Shown here: piece by piece, positions 55,438 through 64,000 of the stretch
Numbering within the stretch: position 1 is the stretch's first letter
Layout of the letters: each line of letters starts with the position of its first letter
Origin: Dictyobacter arantiisoli
GTDB lineage: Bacteria; Chloroflexota; Ktedonobacteria; Ktedonobacterales; Ktedonobacteraceae
NCBI RefSeq assembly: GCF_008326305.1
Contig: NZ_BIXY01000024.1
Location: 1-64,000 of the forward strand
DNA length: 64,000 nucleotides
Direction: 5' to 3'
Notes under the pieces: generated by a model
Databases searched by the model: none
Told to the model about the DNA's origin: nothing
What the model saw: only the letters and a program-made list of their open reading frames with translations
Translations under genes and position numbers: made by a program

Positions 55438-56958
55438 TTACTCCTGTATAAATGGGCGTATATGGCGCAGGAAATGTGCTTTGAGATCTGCGGCGTAAGC
55501 TTGAGGATTGCTGCGCAGATTATGCATGAGACGATTATAGAACAGGTAGGTTCCGTCGGCTTTTTTCTCGGTGAGTACCGAGCCGAAGGTGACATGGAGA
55601 ATCTCGCGGGCGTCAAACTGTTCTAAGAGTTCAGGGAGCGTTTCGTTGTTTAAACTTTCAAGTTCAGGAGCGCGCTCCAGGCTGGCTGAGACGTGATAGC
55701 TGGTTCGATCTGTGGTGTAGCGTTGCCGGGCGAACGCATAGATCTCTTTTAAAAGTTCGGGATCAAGCGTGGCGATAGTGCGCAGGGCTTCAAGATAGCT
55801 GGTGCCAGCGGTTTTGAGGTGGACAACTCCTCGTGTCTGACGAGCGGCTGGCGCGTAGATGCTGAATTTATCCGAGCCTGAGTGCAGGCTGATCTTATAA
55901 GGACCGAGCGTGCGGGCAATGGCGGCATGGACACGGATATCATCCTCAAAGGCCGCAATGTCGCCGATATAGTCAACACCTTTTTCAAATTGGCCTACAA
56001 AGCGTGGCGCAAGGCTGATCCACTGTACTCCCAGGCGTCGCAGTTCGCTGGCGATATAGACATGTTCAGCGTGGGTGGTGGGCTCCGTGGTCTCGTCAAC
56101 CGATATCTCTACCTCCCAGTTTCCAGCCGTGCCTACCTGTGCAAGATGACGATACATGCGGGCGACATGGGAGACCGCTCGACCATATTTGGCGGCGGCG
56201 CGTAGCAAGCTGGTTTCATCGAAGCTGATCGTGTAGTCTTCACATTGGACGGGCTGCGCAAGATAGCGTGCCGCCAGCTCTGTCACTGTATCTTCGAGAT
56301 GCTGCCAGGGCAACTGATCGGCCAGTTGTTTGAGTTCGTCCAGAGATGCTTGTATAGCCCGATCATCGACATATTCGCCGGGATCAAAGGTATAGAAAGT
56401 ATAACCGGCTGCCAGGCAGGTATCGATATCCTGTGGTGTTTTCAGGTGATCTGCGTCCGCTCCGAAGCCAGCGCGCCAGCCTTCGGCAAAGATTCCCCAC
56501 AGTGCATCATCCATGACCTGCTGCGCGGTACGGCTGGTGCGGCTCATCTCGCGAATGGATTGCTGAGCTGGAAAAGGAACCAATCCATGTCCAACTTCGC
56601 GGACTGCGCGCAGGTGTCCAGGTGTCGCTAATCCCAGACGATCTCCCAATCCAATCCCCGTACGTAGTCCCTGCACGCTGGGACGAAGCCAGTCGAAGCT
56701 ATTGCGGAGCGCCTGCGCATTGTGAGCGTTTAAAGGACCAAGCAGGAGCGTCGTTTGTCCATCCTCACTGGGAGTGGATGTGCCTTCAAATTGCGCTAAC
56801 TGGGATGCTCCTATCGGTGCGTTAATGGCTAGCTGGCGTGATCCATCCTCCCTCCCGACCAGAAAGTAGCTGATGTTGTCCTGCTGCACAATCGATGATG
56901 GATAGATATCAAAGCCAGGCAAAGGTGGAAGCGTTACATCATTGTGATAACTTGCCAT
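55438..56958 (-). CDS. uxaE: Tagaturonate epimerase
   Basis: Interconverts D-tagaturonate and D-fructuronate in hexuronate (pectin/galacturonate) breakdown. 506 residues; motifs match the Thermotoga-type UxaE: GLGDRLGLATPGH, AQQSIREMSRT, MDDALWGIFAEGW, GADADHLKTPQDI, SLHSGSDKFS and TAGTSYLEA. Conserved Asp/His residues in these would bind the metal. ATG 56958 with AGAGG at 7 nt replaces a longer open frame to 57024. It lies 102 bp after the dehydrogenase gene on the same strand, so cotranscription is likely. Confidence 0.9.
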   Translation of the reverse strand: MASYHNDVTLPPLPGFDIYPSSIVQQDNISYFLVGREDGSRQLAINAPIGASQLAQFEGTSTPSEDGQTTLLLGPLNAHNAQALRNSFDWLRPSVQGLRTGIGLGDRLGLATPGHLRAVREVGHGLVPFPAQQSIREMSRTSRTAQQVMDDALWGIFAEGWRAGFGADADHLKTPQDIDTCLAAGYTFYTFDPGEYVDDRAIQASLDELKQLADQLPWQHLEDTVTELAARYLAQPVQCEDYTISFDETSLLRAAAKYGRAVSHVARMYRHLAQVGTAGNWEVEISVDETTEPTTHAEHVYIASELRRLGVQWISLAPRFVGQFEKGVDYIGDIAAFEDDIRVHAAIARTLGPYKISLHSGSDKFSIYAPAARQTRGVVHLKTAGTSYLEALRTIATLDPELLKEIYAFARQRYTTDRTSYHVSASLERAPELESLNNETLPELLEQFDAREILHVTFGSVLTEKKADGTYLFYNRLMHNLRSNPQAYAADLKAHFLRHIRPFIQE

Positions 56959-57060
56959 AATCAATCCTCTATCTGCTATGGAAGCTAGCTGCTTTGCTAT
57001 AGAACTTTTCCTGTCACCACGCATGTGGAGGCAGGTCTATATATCGTAATATTTGCAATT

Positions 57061-58083
57061 TTAAGCGAAGTTTATAACCGCTTTAATAATGCCACTGTTC
57101 TTGTCGAACCAGCCAGGAAATTCTTCAACGACTGTTTCTGCAGTAGCACGATGCGTAATCCAGGGGTCCAGATTGATACGACCCTCTTCCAGATAGTGGA
57201 TAATACGCTGAAAGTCCGCGCTTGTAGCGTTGCGGCTACTCAATAAGGTCATCTCATGACTGTGGAAGGTCGGATCATGAAATGAGAGATCGCCTTGAAA
57301 CAGCCCGACAAAGATCAGACGTCCACCATAAGCGACATAGTTGAAGGCATTGCGCATCGAATGGGGATTGCCAGTGGCATCAAAAACTGCCGTCGGAAGA
57401 TCATCCCCGACGATGCTTTGCAGGGCCGCAAGTGGATCAGCAGAACCATCCAGGCAGGTGATGTCAGGCCACTGGCTCTGGCAAAAGGCCAGACGGCTGG
57501 GACTGATATCAACGACAAATATTTTAGCCTCAGCGAGCAGGGCAAATTGCACGACTGCCAGACCGATGGGACCGGCGCCGATCACCAGCACGCGCTCACC
57601 AGCCGTGATTTGAGCTCGTGATACAGCATGTGCTCCAATCGCCAATGGCTCAACCAGGGCCAGTTGCTCATAAGAGAGAGTCTGCGCTGGATGCAGATAA
57701 GCAGCGGGGAGCAGGGCGTAATCGCTCATGCCTCCGTCAATATGGACCCCGAAGACGCGTATGTTGAGGCAGCAGTTTGGCTTGCCACGCTTGCAGGGGG
57801 GACACTCTCCGCAATGGAAATAGGGTTCAACGGCACAGTGTGCTCCCACTGTGACAGTGTCAACCTGCTCACCAACAGCAACCACCTCGACACCTAATTC
57901 ATGGCCGAGGATACGTGGATACGTGAAGAATGGTTGATTGCCATGAAATGCATGTTGATCAGTACCGCACACCCCGACGCTATGGATGCGTATCAGCGCT
58001 TCCGTGGGTCCCGGAAGCGGCGGATTGGCCGTTTGTGTCAAACGTAATTGCCCCGGAGCCTCTAAAATAATTGTCCTTGTCAT
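57061..58083 (-). CDS. Zinc-dependent medium-chain dehydrogenase
   Basis: 340 residues of the sorbitol/threonine dehydrogenase branch. Catalytic zinc ligands Cys (GVCGTDQHA) and His-Glu (GHELGVE); structural zinc cysteines CGECPPCKRGKPNCC; Rossmann VIGAGPIGLAVVQ with an acidic residue (VVDISPSR) favouring NAD. With the neighbouring uxaE it probably oxidises or reduces a uronate-derived polyol or aldonate; the substrate is not decidable. Two regulators follow upstream. Confidence 0.88.
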   Translation of the reverse strand: MTRTIILEAPGQLRLTQTANPPLPGPTEALIRIHSVGVCGTDQHAFHGNQPFFTYPRILGHELGVEVVAVGEQVDTVTVGAHCAVEPYFHCGECPPCKRGKPNCCLNIRVFGVHIDGGMSDYALLPAAYLHPAQTLSYEQLALVEPLAIGAHAVSRAQITAGERVLVIGAGPIGLAVVQFALLAEAKIFVVDISPSRLAFCQSQWPDITCLDGSADPLAALQSIVGDDLPTAVFDATGNPHSMRNAFNYVAYGGRLIFVGLFQGDLSFHDPTFHSHEMTLLSSRNATSADFQRIIHYLEEGRINLDPWITHRATAETVVEEFPGWFDKNSGIIKAVINFA

Positions 58084-58295
58084 GTTGTTCTATTTTCCTC
58101 TATCCTACCTCGTGCCACAAGCAGTTCTACCCTGTACAGCTAAGCACTTTCCTGTGACTAAACAGATTTCTACTCTTTCTCTTGTAATTGTACCATCTAT
58201 CACTTGCAAATCTTTGAGAAAGCGCGTTCTCAGTTAAGCCTGCTAGAAAAGCTGCTTATTTGTCAAGTAATGTATCTTTTTTCATGTAAATAACC

Positions 58296-59336
58296 TCATG
58301 GATTGGATGGAGCCGAAGACTCACGGACAATTAATTGATACTTTAAGATGATTTCCTGGGCGGGGGCATCTGGATATTTGATATGATGAAAGAGACGTTC
58401 GGTGGCGATGCGGCCTAGCTCATAGGCAGGTTGCGTGACGGTAGTGATGGTGATCAGATGAGAGGTAGTCCAGCCAACTTCATCAAAGCCGACGATCGCA
58501 ATATCCTCTGGAATACGTTTTTGTTGTGTATAGAGAGCTCGTAAGGCACCGATAGTCAGTTGATTGTTAGCGGTTAGCAGTGCGTCGATGGGTGGATCAA
58601 CTGTGAGAAGTTGGTGTGTGAGTTGTTCGCCACTCTCTTCGCGATAGGGGCCGCGTTGCTGAAGTTCTAATGCTGGTGCGATGCCAGCCTCCTGCAATGC
58701 CTGTTCATAGCCGCTCAGGCGTTCATTTGCTGTCATTGTGGAGGATGGGCCGGTAATGATGCCGATACGGCGATGTCCTGTGGCGAGCAAGTGAGTAGTT
58801 GCTTCATGTGCCGCCGCGACATTGTCAATCAGGACAGTATCAATAGAACTATCCTGGATGCGCCGATCCACCGTCACAATCGGGATATTGCGTATTTTGA
58901 GGATATCCAGCGAATGAGCTTGCTCCTGAGTTGGAACCACAATCGCTCCTGCCACCGACTCCGCAGCCAGAATCTCCAGATATTGTTCTTCGCGGTGAAC
59001 GTTTTCCATGGTATTGCCTATAATGAGGAGATAGCCATGTTTTTGTGCCACCTCTTCAACTCCGCGCATCAGTTCCATAAAAAAAGGATTCTGCAGGTCT
59101 GTGACAAGTAATCCCAGCAATGTCGAGCGGCTCCCGGCGAGGGTTCGCGCTACACGATTCGGCTGATATTTGAGTTGTGAGATAGCTGCCTGCACATTCT
59201 CTGTCATCTCAGCATCAACCTTCGAAGAATTATTGAGGACGCGCGAAACAGTCGCCATCGAAACGCCCGCCAGATTAGCGACATCTTTCATGGTCACAGG
59301 CTTCAGGCGTCGGGCATCATCCAACGTATCAGACAT
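58296..59336 (-). CDS. LacI-family transcriptional regulator
   Basis: 346 residues: helix-turn-helix VTMKDVANLAGVSMATVSRV, hinge helix, and a periplasmic-binding-like effector domain (VAIVGFDEVGW near the C-terminus). Same strand as the dehydrogenase and epimerase, 212 bp upstream of them, so it most likely controls uronate use. ATG 59336. Confidence 0.9.
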   Translation of the reverse strand: MSDTLDDARRLKPVTMKDVANLAGVSMATVSRVLNNSSKVDAEMTENVQAAISQLKYQPNRVARTLAGSRSTLLGLLVTDLQNPFFMELMRGVEEVAQKHGYLLIIGNTMENVHREEQYLEILAAESVAGAIVVPTQEQAHSLDILKIRNIPIVTVDRRIQDSSIDTVLIDNVAAAHEATTHLLATGHRRIGIITGPSSTMTANERLSGYEQALQEAGIAPALELQQRGPYREESGEQLTHQLLTVDPPIDALLTANNQLTIGALRALYTQQKRIPEDIAIVGFDEVGWTTSHLITITTVTQPAYELGRIATERLFHHIKYPDAPAQEIILKYQLIVRESSAPSNP

Positions 59337-59522
59337 GTATACTCAGTATCTTCCTTTGTGTGTGATTGTGTTTGATTTGTAGCTCAAGGTCAGGTATATT
59401 TCGTCAGACATTAACATACAGGATCGAAGAGAAGCTTGTCAAGCATGGACAGCGTGCGCGGGCTCATGTATCCATTGTTTATGCGGCTGGTCTGGATGAG
59501 GTATTTCTGGATGCACGTTGGC

Positions 59523-60203
59523 TTAGAAGTAGGTAGCTCCAAGGCGAGTGGAGATCTGGCGCGCATGATCGGCGATAAGGATACCAAATTGGGTGAGTTG
59601 TTCGTCGGAGATACGGTAGGTGGGACCGATGATATTGATCGCTCCGATAATCTCGTGGTTCTGGTCATAAATAGGGGCTGCCACCGATGAGACGTCTGGT
59701 TCGATGGTGTGCCGGGTTGCTGTATAGCCTGCTGGCAGGATCTTTCCCTGGATGGCTGTGCCAATGGCGGTGTCCGCTAATGGAACGCTCCGTCCCACCC
59801 AGGTGGCTGTCTGGACAGTATGATGGCTGGAGACTTGATCCACATACAGGACATTGCTCTCCCCCACCAGGATGCCGAGATGGGCACTCTCTCCAGTCTC
59901 TTCGGCCAGGCTGCGCAGATGGGGCCGGGCAATCTCATAGAGGGACATATCCCGTAACGCTCCCAGCCCCAACTGGATCAGCTGTGGTCCCAGGCGATAT
60001 AAGCGGTCGCTCCCCCGGCGCACAAAACCATAACGTTCCAACACTTTGAGGAGACGGGTAGTCGTTGAGGGGGCCAGATCAGCCATACGTGCCAGTTCAG
60101 TGAGGGAAACTCCATCCATATGTGTGTGGAAACAGATAAGTAGATGCAAGGCACGCTCAACTGGACCCACCGCACTCTGTGTTGGCTCAAGAGAATCGTT
60201 CAA
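59523..60203 (-). CDS. IclR-family transcriptional regulator
   Basis: 226 residues from the chosen start. Winged helix-turn-helix (VSLTELARMADLAPSTTTRLL) followed by the IclR effector domain (SAHLGILVGESNVLYVDQV, PLADTAIGTAIQGK, INIIGP). Start: TTG 60203 has GAGGAG at 6 nt and gives a normal N-terminus; the frame stays open to GTG 60347. A second regulator of the neighbouring uronate genes is likely, as IclR proteins often control aromatic or sugar-acid catabolism. Confidence 0.85.
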   Translation of the reverse strand: MNDSLEPTQSAVGPVERALHLLICFHTHMDGVSLTELARMADLAPSTTTRLLKVLERYGFVRRGSDRLYRLGPQLIQLGLGALRDMSLYEIARPHLRSLAEETGESAHLGILVGESNVLYVDQVSSHHTVQTATWVGRSVPLADTAIGTAIQGKILPAGYTATRHTIEPDVSSVAAPIYDQNHEIIGAINIIGPTYRISDEQLTQFGILIADHARQISTRLGATYF

Positions 60204-60421
60204 CGTCCACTCCTCGTCGATTGCATGTGACAGATGAAGATGATGGTGGATGCCAGCGCTGACCTCCCCGTTCTTGCTGTTCCCGCTAACAGTTTTAATG
60301 ACGTTTTTACAATCTTTGCTTATTAAATAGTTTAGCCAATATAGCACAAGCCTATTAGAGCGTCAAGTTAACATCCTACCCCGATTTTAAAGCGATCAGG
60401 TGGGTAGATACTTTGCCTATA

Positions 60422-60571
60422 GCGCTATTAGGAGTACAACTGGAAGATCAGATCGGCAGTCTCGAAATTGGCAAACGTTGCGAACTCGCTCTCTGGTCCA
60501 TTCAAGACTATCGTGAAATCGGCTATCATTTCGGAGTCAACCTTTTGGCATCCACCCTTGTGCTGGCATAA
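60422..60571 (+). pseudogene. hutI: 3' relic of imidazolonepropionase gene
   Basis: Plus-strand frame 60422-60571 (stop TAA) codes a 49-residue stretch including QIGSLEIGKRCELALW and YREIGYHFGVN, which match the C-terminus of imidazolonepropionase (histidine degradation, usual length about 400). Only the last tenth is left; there is no start codon or ribosome site, and the next plus-strand gene is unrelated. The frame is open a little further upstream, but I see no homology there. No other hut gene is in the window. Confidence 0.8.
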
Positions 60572-60731
60572 AACACCATTTAGGATTGGGGACATTGCGT
60601 GCGTAGCTTGCCATCGCAGGATACGCCCGCTTTCTAAACACCTCTGATGAGAATAGAAACGGTTTTGCTATCTGATACGTACCTGGAGAAGAAGCAGTCT
60701 TATTCTATGCAGTTGAAAGGAAGGCAAACTG

Positions 60732-61343
60732 ATGGCATTTGAACTTCCCCCGCTTCCTTATGGCTACGATGCTCTGGAGCCATATATTGATGCTCAAACA
60801 ATGCAGATTCATCATGATAAGCATCATGGAACGTATGTCACAAATTTAAATAAAGCTCTCGCCGATGATCTCGGGCTGACGGAGCGTTCCCTTGAGCAGC
60901 TATTAATGAATCTGGAGGAGATACCAGAGGCGATCCGTACAGCCGTTCGGAACAATGGTGGTGGACATGCGAATCATAGCCTCTTCTGGCGGATCTTGAA
61001 GCCTGCCGGTGGTGGGGAACCCACGGGAGAATTAGGACATCAGATTGAGCATACCTTCGGTTCTTTTGATGAATTTAAGCAGCGTTTTACTGAAGCTGCT
61101 ACGAAACGTTTTGGTTCAGGCTGGGCCTGGCTCGCCAGCGACCGCAATGGTAATATCCTGATTACGTCAACAGCCAACCAGGACAGTCCCTATATGGATA
61201 GTCTGTATCCATTGTTGGGCTTGGATGTCTGGGAGCATGCTTATTATCTCAAATATCAGAATCGCCGCCCAGAATATATCAGTGCTTTCTGGAATTTAGT
61301 GAACTGGGATGAGGTGGCACGTCATTATGCGTTGGCACGCTAG
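60732..61343 (+). CDS. Superoxide dismutase, Fe/Mn type
   Basis: 203 residues, normal length. Metal ligands: His in MQIHHDKHH, His in NHSLFWR, Asp and His in DVWEHAYYL. Manganese is more likely, given the GSGWAWLA motif, but iron or cambialistic use is possible. No signal peptide, so cytosolic. ATG 60732 has AAAGGAAGG upstream. Stands alone after the hutI relic. Confidence 0.95.
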   Translation: MAFELPPLPYGYDALEPYIDAQTMQIHHDKHHGTYVTNLNKALADDLGLTERSLEQLLMNLEEIPEAIRTAVRNNGGGHANHSLFWRILKPAGGGEPTGELGHQIEHTFGSFDEFKQRFTEAATKRFGSGWAWLASDRNGNILITSTANQDSPYMDSLYPLLGLDVWEHAYYLKYQNRRPEYISAFWNLVNWDEVARHYALAR

Positions 61344-61501
61344 TGGCTGCGTGATACACAATACCTACTCAAAATAGTGAGATAAGCGCCTGCGCAGATA
61401 CAAAGTGTGAGGGCTACGTGATCTCTTGTCGTATAGTGATGAGATTGCGTAGCCCTCTGTGTTGGAGGGAGAATTTCTACCCGACGGTGCGTCGCAAGCT
61501 G

Positions 61502-61774
61502 TTAGCGGCGATGTCCGAAGCGGCGATGTCCGAAGCGGCGATGTCCGAAGCGGCGATGTCCGAAGCGGCGGTGCCAGAAGCGTCGATGCCCAAAGCCAAA
61601 CCCGAAGCCAAAGCCATAGCCTGTGCCACAACCGCCACCGCCACCTCCCCAACCACCTTCGACCGCTGCTAACTCATTATCGGTCAATTCAATAGCAGCC
61701 AGGGAAATCTCAGGAACATCCTGACGTGTGTCGTTGAGTACGCGCTCCGTGGAGCGGGCAAAACCGAAGCTCAT
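61502..61774 (-). CDS. Double-glycine-leader peptide with FGHRR repeats (RiPP/bacteriocin-like)
   Basis: 90 residues. The first 41 form a leader ending ELTDNELAAVEGG, the helix plus Gly-Gly site cut by C39-type transporters. The core (42-90) begins WGGGGGGCGTGYGFGFGF, has one Cys, and ends in six HRR units, mostly FGHRR, giving about 12 Arg and 6 His. Secreted cationic Gly-rich peptides can be antimicrobial. GAAAGGAT lies 6 nt before ATG 61774. No transporter, immunity or modifying gene is adjacent; the radical SAM/SPASM gene is 49 kb away. A structural or metal-binding role is possible. Confidence 0.75.
   Translation of the reverse strand: MSFGFARSTERVLNDTRQDVPEISLAAIELTDNELAAVEGGWGGGGGGCGTGYGFGFGFGFGHRRFWHRRFGHRRFGHRRFGHRRFGHRR
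61505..61594 (-). repeat. 15-bp tandem repeat in peptide gene
   Basis: Four perfect copies of GCGGCGATGTCCGAA (plus-strand reading) at 61505-61564, then two diverged copies to 61594. Each codes FGHRR on the minus strand. Unit length is a multiple of three, so copy number can change in frame. Confidence 0.92.
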
Positions 61775-62175
61775 AGGATTATCCTTTCACTGGATAGTGA
61801 TTACTTGACTATGATGAATAATAGTCTACCCCGATAATAGCTGGCGAGCGTGAAAGAAACCGTGATGACAGCGTGATACGACAACCACTTTTCGCCCCTT
61901 TTTGAATCTTGCTTGCTTCCCACTACTGCCATACAGGATGCTTCTGTCATTCAGTTCAGGAGAAAAATAAGTGGCTGTCCCTCCCAATAGAGACGCGTGC
62001 AGAGGCTAGCTATGGGAGGATTAGCAGCTTGCTTGTGCTTGTTATGTTCTCTATCGGATGGTTATATTTAGGATACGAATGTTTGTGGTCCGTGAAAATA
62101 GAGCGGAATGGATTCGTGAAATGGGAGTGTATGACGTATGACAAGAGGTGATCTGGAAAGGAGTTGTGTGGGAAG
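61775..62175. other. Intergenic region before SARP regulator
   Basis: About 400 bp. It should contain the promoter of the FGHRR peptide gene (minus) and of the regulator (plus). I see no convincing promoter, repeat or coding frame. Confidence 0.45.
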
Positions 62176-64000
62176 ATGAGCAGGCTACATATTACTATGT
62201 TAGGTCAGCCGGAGGTGCATTACGACAGCAGGACAGTCACGTTCGCAACACGCAAGGCACTGGCGCTGATTGCCTATCTGGTAGTTGAAGGTGGCAAGCA
62301 TTCTCGCACCCATTTATCTGAACTCTTCTGGCCCGATAGTGATGCGCAGCATGGGCATATGTCCTTGCGCAGTATTATCCACGATCTTCGTTGTGCCTTG
62401 ACCAGTGAGGATGTTGCAGGACAGGCGTATCTGTTCAGTGATCGTACGACAGTGGGTATGAATCCCACCGCCGATCTTACTGTGGATCTCTTTACTTTTC
62501 AAGATGGATGGACTGTGGCGAATAAGCTGGCTCAGCTTCAGATCACTTCACCGACCGAGATAACGCCGGATGCGTTGATGCAATTGCAGCAAGCCTCACA
62601 ATTGTATCGTGGTGATTTTCTGACTGGTTTTACCTTGCCCGATGCGCCAGAGTTTGATGTCTGGGCACGTTATCAGCGGGAACAATGGCGTCTGCGGATG
62701 CATCAAGTTTTTGGACAATTGGTCCATTTGTACGAGCTTGTTGGACAACCTGAGCAGGCTTTAGCGACGAGCCTGAGTTGGGTAACGCTGGACCCATTCT
62801 ATGAAGAGGCGCATATGGCATTGATGCGTGCTCATATGTTGATGGGCCATCGGGTTGCAGCTTTGCGTACATATGACGATTATCGCGCCCGCCTCTGGGA
62901 TGAACAACAGGTGTATCCTACTGCTGATATGAGCACGCTGGCGGAAAGCATTCGAGCGGCTACCCAGTCACCACGTACAACTGGCTCTTCAGTTGTCCCA
63001 TCATGCTCTTCCTCTTCCCTCTCTGCTTCCTCAGCGCGTCTGGAGAGTCCTTTATTGGGACGCAAGCGCGAATTTCAGGGCTTGATGGAATGCTTTCAAC
63101 ACGCTACTCATGGGCAACCGTGCGTCGTTGTGCTGGAAGGTGAGGCAGGTATTGGCAAGACCCGTCTGGCCCTCGAATGGTTGCAGAGAGTCTCCGGGCA
63201 AGGAGCCACCGTCCTGACCGGACGTGCCTATAAAGCAGGTGGTCGTTTACCCTATCAACCGGTCATCGAGTTGCTGCGCCGACGGATGGAGGAAGAAAAT
63301 GCCCCGGATGATTTATTGACGGATGTCTGGTTGACTGAAATCAGCCGTTTATTACCTGAACTGCGTGAGCGCTATCCCGACCTGCCCTCCCCGGATGGGG
63401 ATGGGCTACTGGCTCAGACGCATTTATTTGAGGCTATTGCCCGTCTCATGCAGGCGTGGGCATATCATGGGTCACTGGTAATATTTGTGGATGATATGCA
63501 ATGGGTTGATACCTCAACACTCAATTTGTTTCATTATCTGGCCCGTTTCTGGATGGGGCAGCATACCACCGTTTGTCTGGTCCTCACGCAGCGTAGTGAT
63601 GAGTTTGCCGAACCCGCGCAAGTGTCTGACCGCCAGGATTGGTATCAAGAATTGGAGCGCGTTATTCCTGTGACGCATTTCCTCTTGCAGCCTCTCTCCT
63701 TAGAGGATACGCTTCATCTTCTGGGAGCGATGATGAAGCTTGATCTGACAACCCCATCAGCATCTTTGCCGGATACTGCAACCTGTTGTCCACGAAAGAT
63801 GGGACAGTGGTTGTTTGATTATACGGGTGGGCAACCATTTTATCTGCTTGAAACATTGAATGCCCTGGTCGATCTGGGCGTGCTCAAGCTCTCTTTATCC
63901 TCCACTGGTGCCAGGCAGGTGATGCTGGGCAATATTCGTCAGCCAGCGGAGATGATCCGACAAATCGTTCCCGCTAACATACGCCAGTTGTTAGATGGAC
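62176..64000 (+). CDS. SARP/BTAD-AAA ATPase transcriptional regulator (3' truncated by window)
   Basis: 608 codons to the window edge, no stop reached. Residues 1-95 are an OmpR-like winged helix of the SARP type (KALALIAYLVVEGGKHSRTH, ELFWPDSD, RSIIHDLR). Residues 105-250 are the bacterial transcriptional activator domain (BTAD), with YRGDFLTGF and ALRTYDDYRARL. An ATPase follows: Walker A GEAGIGKT (about 322-329), Walker B IFVDDMQWVD. Such regulators often end in TPRs or a LuxR domain, which would lie outside. ATG 62176 has AAGGAG 12 nt upstream. Likely a signal-dependent activator, perhaps of secondary metabolism. Confidence 0.9.
   Translation, partial: MSRLHITMLGQPEVHYDSRTVTFATRKALALIAYLVVEGGKHSRTHLSELFWPDSDAQHGHMSLRSIIHDLRCALTSEDVAGQAYLFSDRTTVGMNPTADLTVDLFTFQDGWTVANKLAQLQITSPTEITPDALMQLQQASQLYRGDFLTGFTLPDAPEFDVWARYQREQWRLRMHQVFGQLVHLYELVGQPEQALATSLSWVTLDPFYEEAHMALMRAHMLMGHRVAALRTYDDYRARLWDEQQVYPTADMSTLAESIRAATQSPRTTGSSVVPSCSSSSLSASSARLESPLLGRKREFQGLMECFQHATHGQPCVVVLEGEAGIGKTRLALEWLQRVSGQGATVLTGRAYKAGGRLPYQPVIELLRRRMEEENAPDDLLTDVWLTEISRLLPELRERYPDLPSPDGDGLLAQTHLFEAIARLMQAWAYHGSLVIFVDDMQWVDTSTLNLFHYLARFWMGQHTTVCLVLTQRSDEFAEPAQVSDRQDWYQELERVIPVTHFLLQPLSLEDTLHLLGAMMKLDLTTPSASLPDTATCCPRKMGQWLFDYTGGQPFYLLETLNALVDLGVLKLSLSSTGARQVMLGNIRQPAEMIRQIVPANIRQLLDG

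Noticed and set aside
61505-61594. CRISPR-like array
   Set aside because: Units are 15 bp with no spacers; it is a coding tandem repeat.
61418-61672. Plus-strand ORF with MSEAA repeats opposite the FGHRR peptide
   Set aside because: It mirrors the 15-bp repeat; the minus strand has the ribosome site and the double-glycine leader.
61909-62151. 80-codon ORF before the SARP regulator
   Set aside because: No start signal and no family; one hydrophobic stretch is not enough.

Overview
The window looks like chromosomal DNA from a Ktedonobacteria-type member of the Chloroflexota. This is inferred from gene content, not from a marker gene. It has several Hanks-type Ser/Thr kinases with fused sensor domains, giant STAND NTPases with WD40 or TPR repeats, large LuxR and SARP regulators, an F420/deazaflavin-type nitroreductase and oligopeptide-type ABC importers paired with glycosidases. 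Base composition is moderate. I saw no rRNA, tRNA, CRISPR array, transposase or phage gene.

Layout. 1-5.8 kb: a methyltransferase, an APH-family phosphotransferase, a WD40-fused kinase that lacks the catalytic aspartate, and a cNMP-binding/DUF1003 membrane protein, separated by palindromic repeats. 5.8-18.2 kb (minus strand): a compact six-gene run, read 18141 to 5819, of SIR2-like protein, small ATPase, STAND-TPR ATPase, radical SAM/SPASM enzyme, SIR2-nucleosidase fusion and membrane-anchored NB-ARC/WD40 protein. This is the best candidate for an undescribed system and looks like an NTP-dependent conflict (immunity-like) locus. 18.3-31.1 kb: mostly housekeeping and signalling genes (BNR propeller, L,D-transpeptidase, MBL hydrolase, GIY-YIG protein, kinase, threonine synthase, histidine kinase, hydrolase, sugar kinase, ATP-grasp-like protein). 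31.3-34.0 kb: an MFS exporter and an overlapping cytidylate-kinase-like gene behind an attenuator-like leader. 34.1-42.4 kb: a kinase and two large LuxR regulators that share an uncharacterised N-terminal module. 42.8-51.7 kb: a LacI regulator, a five-gene ABC importer and a GH1 beta-glucosidase, a self-contained beta-glucoside/cello-oligosaccharide uptake unit. 52-55.4 kb: small genes, including a CopC protein and a divergent cupredoxin lipoprotein. 55.4-60.2 kb: hexuronate metabolism (UxaE, zinc dehydrogenase) with LacI and IclR regulators. 60.4-64 kb: a hutI relic, superoxide dismutase, a double-glycine-leader peptide with FGHRR repeats, and a SARP/AAA regulator that runs off the end.

A second theme is non-coding. 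At least five intergenic sites carry members of a modular palindromic repeat family. Terminal inverted repeats and flanks are conserved, but the long hairpin in the middle changes from copy to copy. Several other intergenic regions hold long perfect hairpins.
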